In this document: positions 1 to 10,747 of the stretch, in pieces
How positions within the stretch are numbered: position 1 is the first letter of the stretch
Layout of the letters: every line of letters begins with the position of its first letter
NCBI GenBank assembly: GCA_031835245.1
Contig: JAVKOQ010000016.1
Span: forward strand, 124,001 to 188,000
Source: Balamuthia mandrillaris
Taxonomy: Eukaryota > Discosea > Longamoebia > Balamuthiidae
DNA length: 64,000 bases
Reading direction: 5' to 3'
Program-made: the position numbers and the translations under genes
The notes under the pieces: model-generated
Told to the model about the DNA's origin: nothing
Seen by the model: only the letters and a program-made list of their open reading frames with translations
Database searches by the model: none

Positions 1-89
1 TCTCTCTGCTTTTCTTACTCTTTCTTTTAAAAAAAATCTCTCTTTTCTAACCTCTCGCTTCTCATTTCTCATTCCATAAATATATCCAA

Positions 90-1849
90 GACTTAGACAA
101 CGTTTACGTTTGGGGCAGCGGACTTAGAGCCAGAGACACGGCATCACGCCACAAATCCTCTTCCAACAATAACAAAGCGATTTCCTTTCACCAACCCCAA
201 ATCGTGCGACCACTTATGGGGAAAAGTGTGAAAGATGTGGCTTGCGGCTATGGCCACACCATAGCTCTCACCGCAGACAACCATGTGTACGCTTGGGAGT
301 CTTTGTCGATCTCTCCAAATGCCACTTCTTTGTCAGCTTCACCCTCGAGAGCTCGTTCGACTTCTCTGTACCTCATGCCCTCTTTTTCTGGAGTGGTAGT
401 GATGAGCGTTGGAGGAGGAGATGGTTTTTCTGTCGTAGTGTCAGGTTCTCTCTCTCTCTCTCTCTCTCTCCTTTTCTCGTTGATATTGTATTTAACATTG
501 CCTGCTTGAACCAACCAGATAAAGGGGAACTGTTCAGCTGGGGCAAAGTGCCTCACCACAATTTCGGTCCAATTCAACATGAACCTTCTTTGGTTTCCTT
601 TCCTCATCCCTCCTCTGTGAGCTCGCCACGCAGATTATTAGCAGGTACGTTTGACATATTCCTTTTAACTCTGCAAAGCAAAACTAACAACTTTGCGCAC
701 AGACAAACTTGAAATGGATGATGCTACTATACAACGGTATGACCAACATGCGTTGGAAGTCGCTCTTCGACGATTATTCAAAACCTATCGTCCCACTTTG
801 ATGCTTCAACGTTGTATACAATGGTCTAACTGGAGTGCTGCTGCTATTGTACGACTCCTCTTTCTTCGTTGCTCGTATCCTTCCTTTTCTTTTTCTCCTT
901 TTCTTGCCTAACCTTATATCTTCTACAAAAACACAGTTGCACACTCTACTCGGCAACGACAGGGAGGCTCTTTTGTGCAGGTTGAACGATATAACTATGG
1001 CAAACAAAGGAGAGACGCAAGAAATAACCTCAGTCCTTCGGCTGTTTTCCACCCTCCAGGAACAGAAGGATTGTGACGAAAAGAAGGCCTCCTTGATCGA
1101 CCTGGTTTGCTTTCTCTTATTTTTTTTCTCCTTGCTTTCTTTGCTCATAAATGATTGTTCTGAAACACAACTTATATAATCAGATATTACGTTTTTGGCA
1201 AGAGAGAAAATTGCCAGTTGAACCACTGGAAGACTTTTTGCAAAAAAACCTGTCCCACTTGGGACAGGTGTTAGGCATAGTGTTACAGCACTATGACCAA
1301 CCAGATTCCCCCTTCAGAGGATTAGCCTTCTCCAACGAGCTCTTCAAGAACATTGCCCACATTTGCATGAGCCGTTTGACATCTCACCTCCATAGCAGCA
1401 ATTCTTCCTCCGCCTCTTCCTCCGCCTCTTCCTCCTCCTCTTCCTCCTCTTCTTCTTTAACCCCAACTGGGCAACTCTCAGAAGAAGCTCTTTGGAAGGA
1501 GATCTCCGCCACCTTGTTCCACTCCCAATGGAACAAACGAGCGTTCATCGATCTGCCTTCCTCTCAATTAAGCAACAGCACCGCATCAGCTGAAGAGGAC
1601 GGAGAAGTGGTGGCTTTCACCTGCGATAAGGCTCACAGCTTCCCGAGAAAGACTTTCTTTGAGAGGGTGTTGCCCAACTTCAAGTCCTTGCTCGCCGCCT
1701 TTCCCAAGGAGGCCGCTCTGCCGCTGACGAGCGAAGCCTTGCAGGCGGAGTACCAACAACGGATCATCCGCTTGGCCTGCCCCATTTGTCTCTACAACAC
1801 TCTCCACTTTGAGCTCAGCCAACGATACCCCTCTTTGAGTGCTTCATGA
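90..1849 (+). CDS. RCC1-repeat protein, 3' part (5' end outside window)
   Basis: The first exon, entered from an intron at the window edge, reads VYVWGSG...KDVACGYGHTIALTADNHVYAW, a classic RCC1 blade (WG turn, then CGxxHTxALT). A second partial blade, GELFSWGK, follows after an intron near 300-520. Further exons (about 703-870, 945-1105, 1185-1849) are not RCC1-like: a helical stretch (ALEVALRRLFKTYRPTLMLQR), a Ser-rich linker near 1400-1460, then a C-terminal module with Cys/His spacing (CDKAHSFPRK ... LACPICLYNTL) that could bind zinc. The stop is at 1847-1849. RCC1 propellers serve as guanine-exchange or scaffold domains; which applies here cannot be told. I do not recognise the C-terminal module. 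The splice between the two RCC1 blades was not resolved in phase, so the exon map is approximate. Confidence 0.7.
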
Positions 1850-2514
1850 GCAAAGCATCAGATCATGATGGTTTAATACTTTTATTTTTGACAGTTTAAC
1901 CAACGACTCTCCGTGCTGCGCATTCATTTGTGGAAAGGTTCGGTTGGTTGGTTGGTTGCTTTACTGGCGCAGCACAACCTCCTCTCCCTTTCGGTCTAGT
2001 TCACGTCGCTTTCGTTTGCTTACAGAGAGAGCGAGCGGGGCTGCTGTAGTACTTCTCTTCACTTCGGTGTGTCAAATTATTATTGATCGAATTATGTGTC
2101 GACGGCCCGTAAGGCAACGAGAACGTTGAAAATCTGTCCAAACTTCCCAGCCATTTGCCAAAGGAGCAGGCCGATGTCATGTGATGCATCCAAAGAACGT
2201 CGCCCAGCAATAAACCCAACAAAAACCACGAAAGGGTTCGACATAATCGGACGGAAGCAAACCAACAGAGCAGAAAGAAGCAAAAACCAAAAAAAAAAAA
2301 ACAGCATCGTTCTCATCCCATCGACAAAGATTTGGAAAGCAGAGAGAACTAGGTTGCTTTTTCTACTCTCTTGTTCTCACGTTGCTTTTTTTGTTTCCAT
2401 TTCAAATAGTAAAGTTTACTCATCGATTGTTTTGAAGAAAAAAGCAAGATTGTGGGCTCGGACTTTTTTATTAGCCTGTTTTTTGCACAACAATAACCTT
2501 ATTGTATGATTCAA
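1850..2514. other. Intergenic region without a recognised gene
   Basis: A possible 3' flank for the RCC1 gene and the promoter side of the next one. Short open frames exist on both strands but none shows a domain, and they are rich in simple sequence. An A-run near 2288-2300 and a T-rich stretch near 2370-2400 are the only notable composition changes. Confidence 0.5.
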
Positions 2515-5500
2515 GATGAAGACCTACAAGTTTAGGGTACCTCGCTCCTCTCCACCCTAGTTTTTCTTCTTTGTGTTATGCTCCATGAGAGCGAAGACAA
2601 CTTTGGCAGGCTCGACCTCGCTCTAATAAAACAACCGAAACCGCGACCCATCACCACCACCACCACTAGGGGGAGTGGAGGGGCAAGAGCGCCGGTGGCT
2701 GTTTGAACCACTCCACGTGGCGCTACAACCCGCAGCTGTTTTTGAGCGTGAAGCAAACCACGCAGCTTGCCTTGAAGCTCATGCAGGAAGGAGAGGAGTT
2801 GTTTCATATTGGGTTTTATGTGGCCAAGAGCGATGGTTGCTTTTTTTTGTTCCTGTTCTCTTTTCTCTTCATCTTTGTCTCGTTTTTATCTTCTATCCTC
2901 TTGCTCTTATTTTCCTCTCTTCTCTCTTCTCTCTTCTCTCTTCTCTCTTCTCTCTTCTCTCTTCTCTCTTCTCTCTTCTCTCTTCTCTCTTCTCTCTTCT
3001 CTCTTCTCTTTCTCTCTTCTCTCTTCTCTCTTCTCTCTTCTCTTCCTCTCTTCTCTCTTCTCTCTTCTCTCTTCTCTCTTCTCTCTTCTCTCTTCTCTCT
3101 TCTCTCTTCTCTCTCTTTCCTCTATTCTGGTCTCTTTTCGATTCTCTCACTTCTCCTGTTGCTAACTCATTGCTTGTCTCGTTTACTATGTTTCTTGTTT
3201 GACCTTTATAGGAAGTGGCCGGCGGCAACTTTCTCTTTCGCGAGACCAGCTTGTAGCTAAGGCTGCATTTGAGGATAGCAAAACAGGTTTCTTTTTCCTC
3301 AATGCTAACACAAAAAACAACAGAGTTATTTTTTAAGCTCACTCATGTTTTTCTTTGAATGCGTTTCAGTTTCGTTGGACCTAACATTGGAGGGGTCAGA
3401 GGTGCCGTATATAGTAATCCCAAGCACTTTCAATCCAGAGAGTGAGTGCAAGTTCACCATGACGTTCACCTCAGAAGGCGTCATTGGACTCGAGCCTCTC
3501 TCTCCGAGTAAAGAATGGAAGCATGTCAGTGTGGAGGTACATACCGTTGTGTTGTTGTTTCATGCCATCTCATAAGCTTTTTGTTGTATTCTAACTTGAT
3601 GCATTTCCTAAATACTAAAAGGGCGAGTGGGCAGGCAAAAGCGCTGGTGGTTGCAAAAACAATCCCACATGTCCCAACAATCCACAATACCTGCTGCAAG
3701 TCACGGAGCCAACCGTGGCACACATGTTGCTTGTACAAAACGATAAAACAGAGTTTGACCACATTGGCTTCTATGTTGCTAAGACCGGTTAATCCCATCT
3801 TCTTTTTGTCCTCTTTAGTGTTGTTATTCTTATTCTCCTTTTCATTCTCTCGTTATCTTTCTTTGCTTCTCTTTCTTTATCATGATTATAGGTAGTCCAA
3901 CCGTAAAGCTGGTGAAAATCAGCACCAGCGACATACTTGGTAAAGCTGAGTTTGCTAGTTGCCGAGAGGGTACACTCATACTCCGCCTTCTCCTTTGCTC
4001 TACTCCTTATGTTCTTGTCATGGCTGACAAAAAAACCTCAATAGCGTACTGGAAGTGCTCACTGACACCAGATAAATTTTACGTGATAGTGCCTTGCACT
4101 TTCGACCCCGGCTACGAAAGTAAGTTTAGGCTGACTGTCTTAAGCGACAATGCCGTTAAGATCAAAAAGTTGCAAGACGCCCAAGGCCTCTCCAAATACG
4201 GAGAATGGACAGCGGGAACAGCGGGAGGCTGCATCAATCATTCCAGTTGGAGGGACAATCCTCAATTCTTCTTGACAGTCAAGAAAGAACTGAGCGCCAC
4301 TATTACCTTGAAGCAACTGGAAGAAAACAAAATGGCATCCATTGGATTCTATATCGCCAAGAGCAACGGTGTGTTTTTGCGTTTTCTATTCCCTTCTTTC
4401 AACAAAACATACCATTTGCTTACTCTCACCTTTTTTCTTCCGGTTTTATTGAAGGGCGGAGGCAATTGGTTCTAACTCCAAGCGACTTGGTGGAAAAAGG
4501 AGCTTTTGAGAAACGCAAGTCCATCTCAGTAGAGGTTTCTCTACAACCGGCCGAGTTTCCCTACGTAATCATTCCTTGCACGTTTTATCCTAACCACGTG
4601 GGCCGCTTTTCTCTCTCAGTGTCTGCCCACACCAACATCGGCCCAACCGATCTCATTTTGAAGGAATGCAAAGACTCTTGGAAGAAAATCAAGGCAGTGG
4701 TACGTTTATTGTGTATTTCGTCCTGCTGTTAACGCTTTGCATTGACTTCTGCTCTTCTTGTTCTTCTTTTTCTTTTCTTCTTCTCCCTCTTCCTCCTCTC
4801 TTTCCCATTTTAAAGGGCAAATGGGAAGGTGATACTGCTGGTGGTTGCAGAAACCATCGAAGTTGGCTCAAGAATCCTCAGTTTGGAGTTCATCTCAAAA
4901 CAACCTGCGAACTGGTGACGATACTATCCCAACCAAACTCTCAAAACAGCATTGGCTTCTATGTCATCCGTAACAAAGGTTAGCAGCGATTCTGCGCAAA
5001 GGGCGATTCATCTTTTTTCTTTGGTTATTCCAATTGTTATGTATGTCTTTTTGTGTTCAATGTCTCATTTTTTTTAAAACAAAATGAACAGAAATGCGCT
5101 CTATGGGTGCCGTCAAGAAAGAAGATATTATCCAGAAGTCAATCTTTCGGAAAGATGAAGAAGGTCTGTTCCTTTTCCCGCCCATTTCAATATAACCACA
5201 AGAGATGCTCTCTCTTTCTGCATCTCTTGAGTCTCTCTCGCTTACCTCATTTCATTCTTATTATTATTATTGGTATCTTTGTATATAACAGTAAACACGG
5301 AAGCATTAATGGACGCAGGCTACTACAACATCATTCCGTGCTTGTTCGAAGCAGGCATGGAGGGCAACTTCGAGTTGATTCTCTATTGCCAAGAGGAGAT
5401 CGAGTTTGAGGCCTTTGACGAGACCTGTAGCATCATTGCTCACAACGACTCTCCTGCTGGCAGCAGTAATCACAGTGGCAAACTCTTCGACTCAAGTTTG

Positions 5501-7162
5501 GTCTCTGGCGGTGGCACGGAGATCGTTCACATGGCCAAAATGCAACTTGCGAAGGAGGTGGAACGGCCGCAGGCCTCCACGGAAGAACCGCCACAATTAA
5601 GTCCCAGAAACACGGTGATAGAGGTAACGGTCGAAGTGAACCACAACAGCAACAGCAACAGCAACAATGCAACTACAAGCCCAAATGGGAGCGACTCCGG
5701 ATCCTCGCTCCACAAAAAAGAGAAAAATGGAAGCGTGGGCAGCGGCTCCGCTCTCACTCTCAAAGTGGAGCCCAAAGAAGAAAAGGAGACGACGACCGGA
5801 AAGAAGAAAAAGAAAAAACAGAAGGAGACGCTCAAACAAAACAAAAAAGAAAAGAAAGCCACGCCCCGAGCGGAGAAGAAGGAAAAGGAGGAGGGAGTTG
5901 GCAAAAAGAAAAAGAAAAAGAAGAAGCAGAAAGAGGAAGGAGCCACCGCCGCCAAAGGCAAAGAAAAGACCAAGAAGAAGATCAAGCGAAAGGCCAGCGG
6001 CGGCAAGACCAGCCCAAAGTCTTCTTCCGCCTCCCAAGACGCTAACAACAGCGGCAGTGTTAGAGCCATTGCTTCCGGAGAGGCCCATCCATGGGCCATC
6101 GACTTTGAGGAACTGGTGTTCCAAGAGAAGATAGGGCAGGGCGGCTTCGGCGTGGTGTACAAAGGAACTTGGAGGGGCACGACCGTCGCCATCAAAAAGC
6201 TGTTGTCGGAGGACATGGATGACCCAAGCGACTACCAAGAGTTTATCAAAGAGATTGAAATTATGAGGTTGGTTCTTTTTTTCTTTTTATAAGTTGTTAT
6301 ATATTATTCTTATTCTTTTTTCTTTTTTCTTATTCTTTTTCTCCAAAACCAAAAACAAAAGCAAACTTCGGCATCCGAATGTGGTACAATTTCTGGGAGC
6401 ATGCTTGCAACCGCCAAACATCTGTATCGTGACGGAGTTTTTGGAGAAGGGGAACCTCGCGGAGGTGCTGAAGCGTGACAAGGACGGCAGCGAGCCGCTT
6501 TCCTGGCATAAAAAGATAAAGATGGCGAGGCAGGCCGCCCAAGGCATGAACTACCTCCATCAATCCAAGCCTAAGATCGTCCATAGGGACCTCAAATCCT
6601 TGAACCTTCTTGTACTTACCTCCTGTTCTTCTTTCTTTCATCTTTCTGTTCTTCATTTTTTATTCTTTTCTTCTCTTTGCTGTTTCTTTGTTCTTTTCTT
6701 TTCCTCCTTTCATTTTCGTTTTGTTCTTCTTTGCTTATTTTTCGTTTTGCTTATTCGTTTCTTTAAACAACAAAGGTGGATGAGAACTTGACAGTAAAAG
6801 TGGCCGACTTTGGACTGTCTAAGCTGACAGTAACAGGCAACACCCTCAACAGCAAAGTAGGCTCGTTGAACTGGTGTGCTCCCGAGATCCTCCTACAGAA
6901 CATGCCCTACACCGACAAGGCGGACATCTACAGCTTCGGCATGGTGCTGTGGGAGCTACTAACGCATGAGGCCCCATTCTACGGGCTTCATCCGCTGCAG
7001 ATAGTGAGGGCCATCGACCAGGGCAAGCTGCCGGACATCCCCAAGACCTGTCCGCCAGACTATGCCAAGCTCATCAGCGATTGTTGGGAGAAGGATCCCA
7101 ACAAGAGGCCTTCCTTCGATGAGATACTCGTTCGTTTGCAAAAGTTGGAAGGCAGTGGATAA
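2515..7162 (+). CDS. Calpain-type beta-sandwich repeats fused to a TKL protein kinase
   Basis: About 12 exons. Four copies of the calpain domain III/C2-like fold are visible, each with the signature GxW..sAGGC.N...W..NPQf.l.v and ending in IGFYvaK: exons near 2670-2835, 3622-3788, 4040-4370 and 4816-4978. Between them lie partner strands such as PYIVIPSTFNPESE and FYVIVPCTFDPGYE; a further half-copy is at 5292-5410. A long Lys/Glu linker (about 5760-6000) leads to a kinase: glycine loop GQGGFGVVYKG, VAIKK, catalytic HRDLKSLN (end of the 6360-6613 exon), VADFGLSK and WCAPEIL (6776 on), closing at KRPSFDEIL. The motifs match TKL (Raf/DPYK-like) Ser/Thr kinases. No papain-like protease core is present, so this is not a calpain. 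By family, the sandwich domains may bind Ca2+/phospholipid or proteins and control the kinase. The first exon (MKTYKFR from 2515, donor 2537) joins in phase but is weakly supported. Confidence 0.8.
2919..3117 (+). repeat. TTCTC-type microsatellite inside an intron
   Basis: About 200 bp of nearly perfect CTTCT/TTCTC pentamer repeats, broken by two one- or two-base variants. They sit in the intron after the first beta-sandwich exon of the kinase gene; coding resumes at about 3211 (RRQLSLSRDQLVAKAAFE). The long open frames read through it are repeat artefacts. Confidence 0.9.
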
Positions 7163-7333
7163 ACAGTGCTTGTGGTTTTTCCTCTCTTTCTTTCCTTAGG
7201 TTGTTTTTTATCCTTCTTTTGCTTTTTGCCTCCTCTCTTTCTTTCTTGTCTCGTGGCTGGATAGAGAAGAGGGTTGAATAAATAAATAAGCTGTTGTTTC
7301 TTAATTTTCGTTTCTTTCTTTCATGTTCTTTGT
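7163..7333. terminator. Convergent 3' flanks of the kinase and membrane-protein genes
   Basis: T-rich sequence after the kinase stop, with an AATAAATAAATAAG cluster near 7276-7289 suitable as a polyadenylation signal for the plus-strand gene. No coding potential. Confidence 0.4.
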
Positions 7334-8041
7334 TCAGTCGTCGTGGTTGGAGTGTTGTTGTTGTTGTTGTTGTTCGAAGAAGAAGAAGAAGCAGCAGAGG
7401 AGGAAGGCAGTGGCGGCAGCTGGTCGCCTCGTCCTAACAGCGCCCGTAGGTTTGTGCTCCTCACTCTGGTTGTTGATGTCAATCTTCAGCTTTGAAAGTG
7501 TGAACCGCGAACACCAATGAAGACAAACAAAAACAGAAAGGTACGTACACTTCTCTTTCTCCCTGGCCAAGAGGTGATTCCAGCTGACTCAGATCTCTGA
7601 TGAGAAAGGTAAGACCGGGCAGCACCCCTAACAGCATCCCCGCAAGGAAGCCAGTCACTCCTGCGCCAACCCTTTGAGGAACAGGAGCCCTTTCCAAGCC
7701 CCGCGCTCTTCGAGACAAATCTGTGGTAAAGCAAAAGAGTTGGCCACAATGAAGCCAAACAAACAATAGGCAGAAGAAGAAGAAAGACCGTAAAGGCTTC
7801 TGCCAACAAAGGTGAAGCACAAGGCACCAACGGCAGCGCCACCTAACATTAGTTCTTGTGCTCGTCGGATGAGATCCTTCTCCATCTGGTTGAACTCATA
7901 CTCCAAAGCAACTCTCTTCGTGGTGGCACCAGCCGCTGCTGCGCTTTTGCTGTGTGTTGCTGCGTCATCCCCCGGCACTATGATTGTGATTTCCTCCTCC
8001 CCTTCCTCCCCCCGCTGCGCCGCCAACGTCTTTCCCGCCAT
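7334..8041 (-). CDS. Small predicted multi-pass membrane protein
   Basis: Starts MAGKTLAAQRGEEGEEEITI at 8041. Exon 1 ends at 7789 (AQELMLGGAAVGALCFTFVGRSLY, first hydrophobic segment); the 68-nt intron 7721-7788 joins in phase to DLSRRARGLERAPVPQRVGAGVTGFLAGMLLGVLPGLTFLIRDLSQ, a second, Gly-rich hydrophobic segment. The reading then either stops at 7479 or splices again (donor TAC|GTACCT) to a tail with a Phe run and Gln run ending at 7334; the second intron also keeps phase, so I give the longer form. A downstream open frame in exon 1 reading through the intron is explained by this splice. No family recognised; a TM hairpin with a cytosolic acidic N-terminus is what can be seen. Confidence 0.5.
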
Positions 8042-8279
8042 CTCCTCCTTCTTCTTCCTCTTCTTCCTCTGCTTCTTCTTTGCCGATGATTTGTCTAATA
8101 TTTCCTAACATAATAGCTCCAAAGTTTATTGGTTGTCTAATGGGTTGGTTCGCTCAACCTCTTATGTTTTAAAACTACAGTGCAGCATATGTCTGGCAAG
8201 AAACAACCCTTTCTGGTGACGCTCCACTTCTTCCTTCTCCTCTTCCTCTTCCTCCTCCTCCAACACCTTTTCTCCGTTT
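8042..8279. other. Intergenic; promoter side of the small membrane-protein gene
   Basis: Contains CTT/CCT-rich runs near 8050-8090 and 8225-8270 and no coding signal. Confidence 0.4.
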
Positions 8280-8760
8280 TCACCGCCTGAACCACGGGCA
8301 AAGGTTTCTTCCAGGGACAAGGCTTCCGGGCGTATCAAGCTTCTCCCGATTTCGCTGGAAAACTGGTTCCGAAAGGGCTGGGTTTCGTTTCCGCCATGGC
8401 GTTTTGTTTGAAGTGCATGGCATGAGTGCTCTCGGGATTTCTAGAAAGGTTTTTTTGGTGGACCTCAGAAGGGGAGAAGGCAATCGGGCTGTCTTGTACA
8501 GTTTAGTTGAGGCCGGTAATCTGTTTCTCACTCTTTGCACGCTTGTAAGGGATCCTAGGAACTGGGGGAGGACGTCGGAGTGATGGACTATACTTTCTTT
8601 GGGCGCGAGGTCTATCCTCGATCGGCTGAATCTACCTTTCTTTTCATTCATGCTCGCCCAGGTCATGGCGTGGAGGGTGGTGTAGGCGTCCACTAGTTTG
8701 AGTTCTTTTAGCATTGCCGTAAGGCCTTTAGAGACTTTAGCGCTTAGGTTGGCCTTGTCT
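8280..8760 (-). mobile_element. LINE remnant (APE-type endonuclease part)
   Basis: A 144-codon minus-strand frame reads LKELKLVDAYTTLHAMTWAS ... GRFSRSRIDLA. The pattern LVDayr.lhp...fTW....SRSRIDl is the end of the apurinic-type endonuclease of non-LTR retrotransposons, where SRID holds a catalytic Asp. Nothing recognisable as reverse transcriptase follows on the 3' side, so this is a short fragment. The sequence to about 9350 on the same strand holds overlapping short frames with shared style that may be more of the same element, but I cannot assign them. Confidence 0.4.
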
Positions 8761-9540
8761 TCTATTCGTAAATATTTGCTTTGAGGTCTCCTGCGATTCG
8801 CCCTTTGCAGCTGAGCTTTTCTAGATGAGGGGTGAGGACAGGCCAGAAGTTTTCATTGTCTTTGGTGTGCCGCGGGAGCATATGGCGCTACGAAGTAGTG
8901 ATACCTAGCCCTCTCTGCACTACTCAAACCTATCCTACATCACAACAAAGTGGATGCCACCGTTGTGGAAAGCCTTGAAAATTTGTTTTTGGGTAAGGAA
9001 GGACAAGCGCAAGGAGGGCCAAAGCTATGGATAGGCAATATAAAGAAACGCCCTGTTCGCTTTGAACCTCCTTGCGCTTGTCCTTCCCATAGACTGTATC
9101 GAGCACTTCCAACTTGAAGGTACCACTGCCAGTATTTCAATCTGAGCGTTCTCAAACAGCATCCATGCTGAAGTGGTAACAAACATCCTTCCACAACTTT
9201 CTACCTGCACCATCTTCGCCGCCCAGTGCCTTAGGGCACAGTGCCTCTCGGGCTGCTTCTACGATCTCTGCTGCCGTGTGCTTGGGTTCTCTGAGGTAGA
9301 GGACGTGTTGGGGTCCTTGAACCACACTCTCGTTAAACACTATTAGGTTGAATATAGAACCTATGGCAATCCTGTTAATGCTAATTATATAATTAATAGA
9401 TAGGACAAATTAATGATGAGCACATGATTATATAATAAATATAAGGATAAATTAATGGTGATTTTATGATCAACGGGGTGCGACAACCGAGACAAACCGG
9501 CAGGAGAAAAAAACCCCAAAAAAAAAAGAACTAGCAGTGG
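8761..9540. other. No gene recognised; AT-rich block next to the glycosyltransferase gene
   Basis: Short minus-strand frames to about 9350 are possibly LINE-derived. From about 9360 to 9475 the sequence turns strongly AT-rich (repeated TTAAT/ATTAT words) directly before the glycosyltransferase start and is the likely promoter. Confidence 0.4.
8997..9087. repeat. Perfect 21-bp inverted repeat
   Basis: The arm at 8997-9017 (GGAAGGACAAGC then GCAAGGAGG) recurs as its exact reverse complement at 9067-9087 with a 49-bp loop. It would form a stable hairpin. It lies within the possible LINE debris and has no assigned role. Confidence 0.8.
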
Positions 9541-9542
9541 CG

Positions 9543-10694
9543 ATGAGGTACCTGTGGAGGTACGTGGCGGTGGCCTCCCTGCTGGTGGCCCTTGGTTGGT
9601 TCACCTTCAGCAACATTCTCTCCGCGCAGCAGGCAAATCGCGATCGTCAGATCATGGTGAGGGAGGCCTCTTTGCAGAGCGGAATGCCTCTCTTCAAAGA
9701 AGAAGAGCAAGAGGAAGCAGCTGAAGATTTCAGGGTGTGGTTGTTCGTGATGGTGCCTGTCAACCGGACGTTGGTCCTTCCCTACTTTCTCCATCACTAC
9801 CTCTCCTTAGGCATAAAACCAGAGCTATGTCACGTCATACTGCACGTCCAGGATGAGGTGAAGCAAGCGGAAGATCTGCGCACCATGAAACACATCTTGC
9901 AAACCTTCAGCGTGCCGTTTGTGGTCTACGTAGGAGAGTACACCAACCACAACAAGGCGCGCCTCATGAAGCAGTACCAAAAGAAAAGGGGCGTTCGCCC
10001 CTCCGACTGGATGCTTCCCACTGACTCTGACGAGCTTCAACAATGGCTTCCCTTCATCAACAAACATCTCTCTTCTTCTGCTCTTTCTTCTCCTTCATCC
10101 AACGGCACTGACAACGCCGACGAGAACGAACAGGAGGCATTTACTTCGGTGCCAAAGTTTTTAAAGATGATAGCGCAACAGAACTATACTCACGTCAAAG
10201 GCGTCCTCGTGGACCGTCTCTCTTACGACGGTTCTCTCAAAGACCCGTTGCCCTTTCCTCTTCCTTCCTCTTCTTCTTCTGCCAAACAACAAACCACCGC
10301 AACCACTTTGGAAGAGCAATACCCACTGTGCTGCAACGTATCCAGAAAGGTATCAAGAGGCATCACCAGCAAGATTGCTGCCCACCGGTTCCAGTATCCG
10401 ATAGCGCCGACAGGGGCACACCGCATGCTCGACCATCCTCACTTGAAGCAATGGCCTTCTTCTGTAGCTAATGAGGGCATGAGAAGTAAAGGGGAGGGAG
10501 GCGGCATTATGCCCATCCATCACTTCAAGTTTGTGCCGGAGATGAAGTCCATGCTGGAAGACAGGGTGGCCGCCTACAAGTCACGGGGCATGAACTTATG
10601 GAAAATATCACAGCGGTTCTTGGATCACATGAACAGTCATGGCGGAAGGCTTTGTGTTACGTGTGCGGAGTTGCAATGCACTTCCGATTGTTAA
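9543..10694 (+). CDS. Type II membrane glycosyltransferase-like protein (GT2/GT92-like)
   Basis: Single exon, about 383 aa from ATG 9543; an in-frame GTG six bases upstream is not a plausible start. Residues 5-25 are one hydrophobic segment (signal anchor), typical of Golgi/ER glycosyltransferases. The lumenal part has LFVMVPVNRTLVLPYFLHHYLSLGI, the opening strand and helix of GT-A enzymes that start with an 'E..yl..Wi.yh..lGv' style motif, and MLPTDSDELQQ, a DxD-type metal/sugar-nucleotide site. The last part ends in HHFKFVPEMKSMLEDR and two CxxC-like cysteine pairs. The acceptor and sugar are unknown. A low-complexity Ser insert lies near residues 175-190. AT-rich sequence lies just upstream. 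Confidence 0.65.
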   Translation: MRYLWRYVAVASLLVALGWFTFSNILSAQQANRDRQIMVREASLQSGMPLFKEEEQEEAAEDFRVWLFVMVPVNRTLVLPYFLHHYLSLGIKPELCHVILHVQDEVKQAEDLRTMKHILQTFSVPFVVYVGEYTNHNKARLMKQYQKKRGVRPSDWMLPTDSDELQQWLPFINKHLSSSALSSPSSNGTDNADENEQEAFTSVPKFLKMIAQQNYTHVKGVLVDRLSYDGSLKDPLPFPLPSSSSSAKQQTTATTLEEQYPLCCNVSRKVSRGITSKIAAHRFQYPIAPTGAHRMLDHPHLKQWPSSVANEGMRSKGEGGGIMPIHHFKFVPEMKSMLEDRVAAYKSRGMNLWKISQRFLDHMNSHGGRLCVTCAELQCTSDC

Positions 10695-10747
10695 AAACAT
10701 AACAGAAACGGAGAAAAGTGGAATAGAGCAAAAAAAAAAAAAAAGAT

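Noticed and set aside
2893-3342. Long minus-strand Arg/Glu frame and plus-strand Leu/Ser frames over the CTTCT tract
   Set aside because: Products of a pentamer microsatellite inside an intron; exons of the kinase gene flank it in phase.
5527-6238. Two long minus-strand frames opposite the Lys-rich linker of the kinase gene
   Set aside because: Shadows of the GAA/AAG-rich coding strand (Phe/Leu-rich, no domain), while the plus strand carries the clear kinase.
8930-9340. Minus-strand frames (EIVEAAREALCPKALGGEDGAGRKLWKD) as a separate host gene
   Set aside because: Several short overlapping frames without a coherent domain or splice pattern; more likely old repeat-derived sequence.
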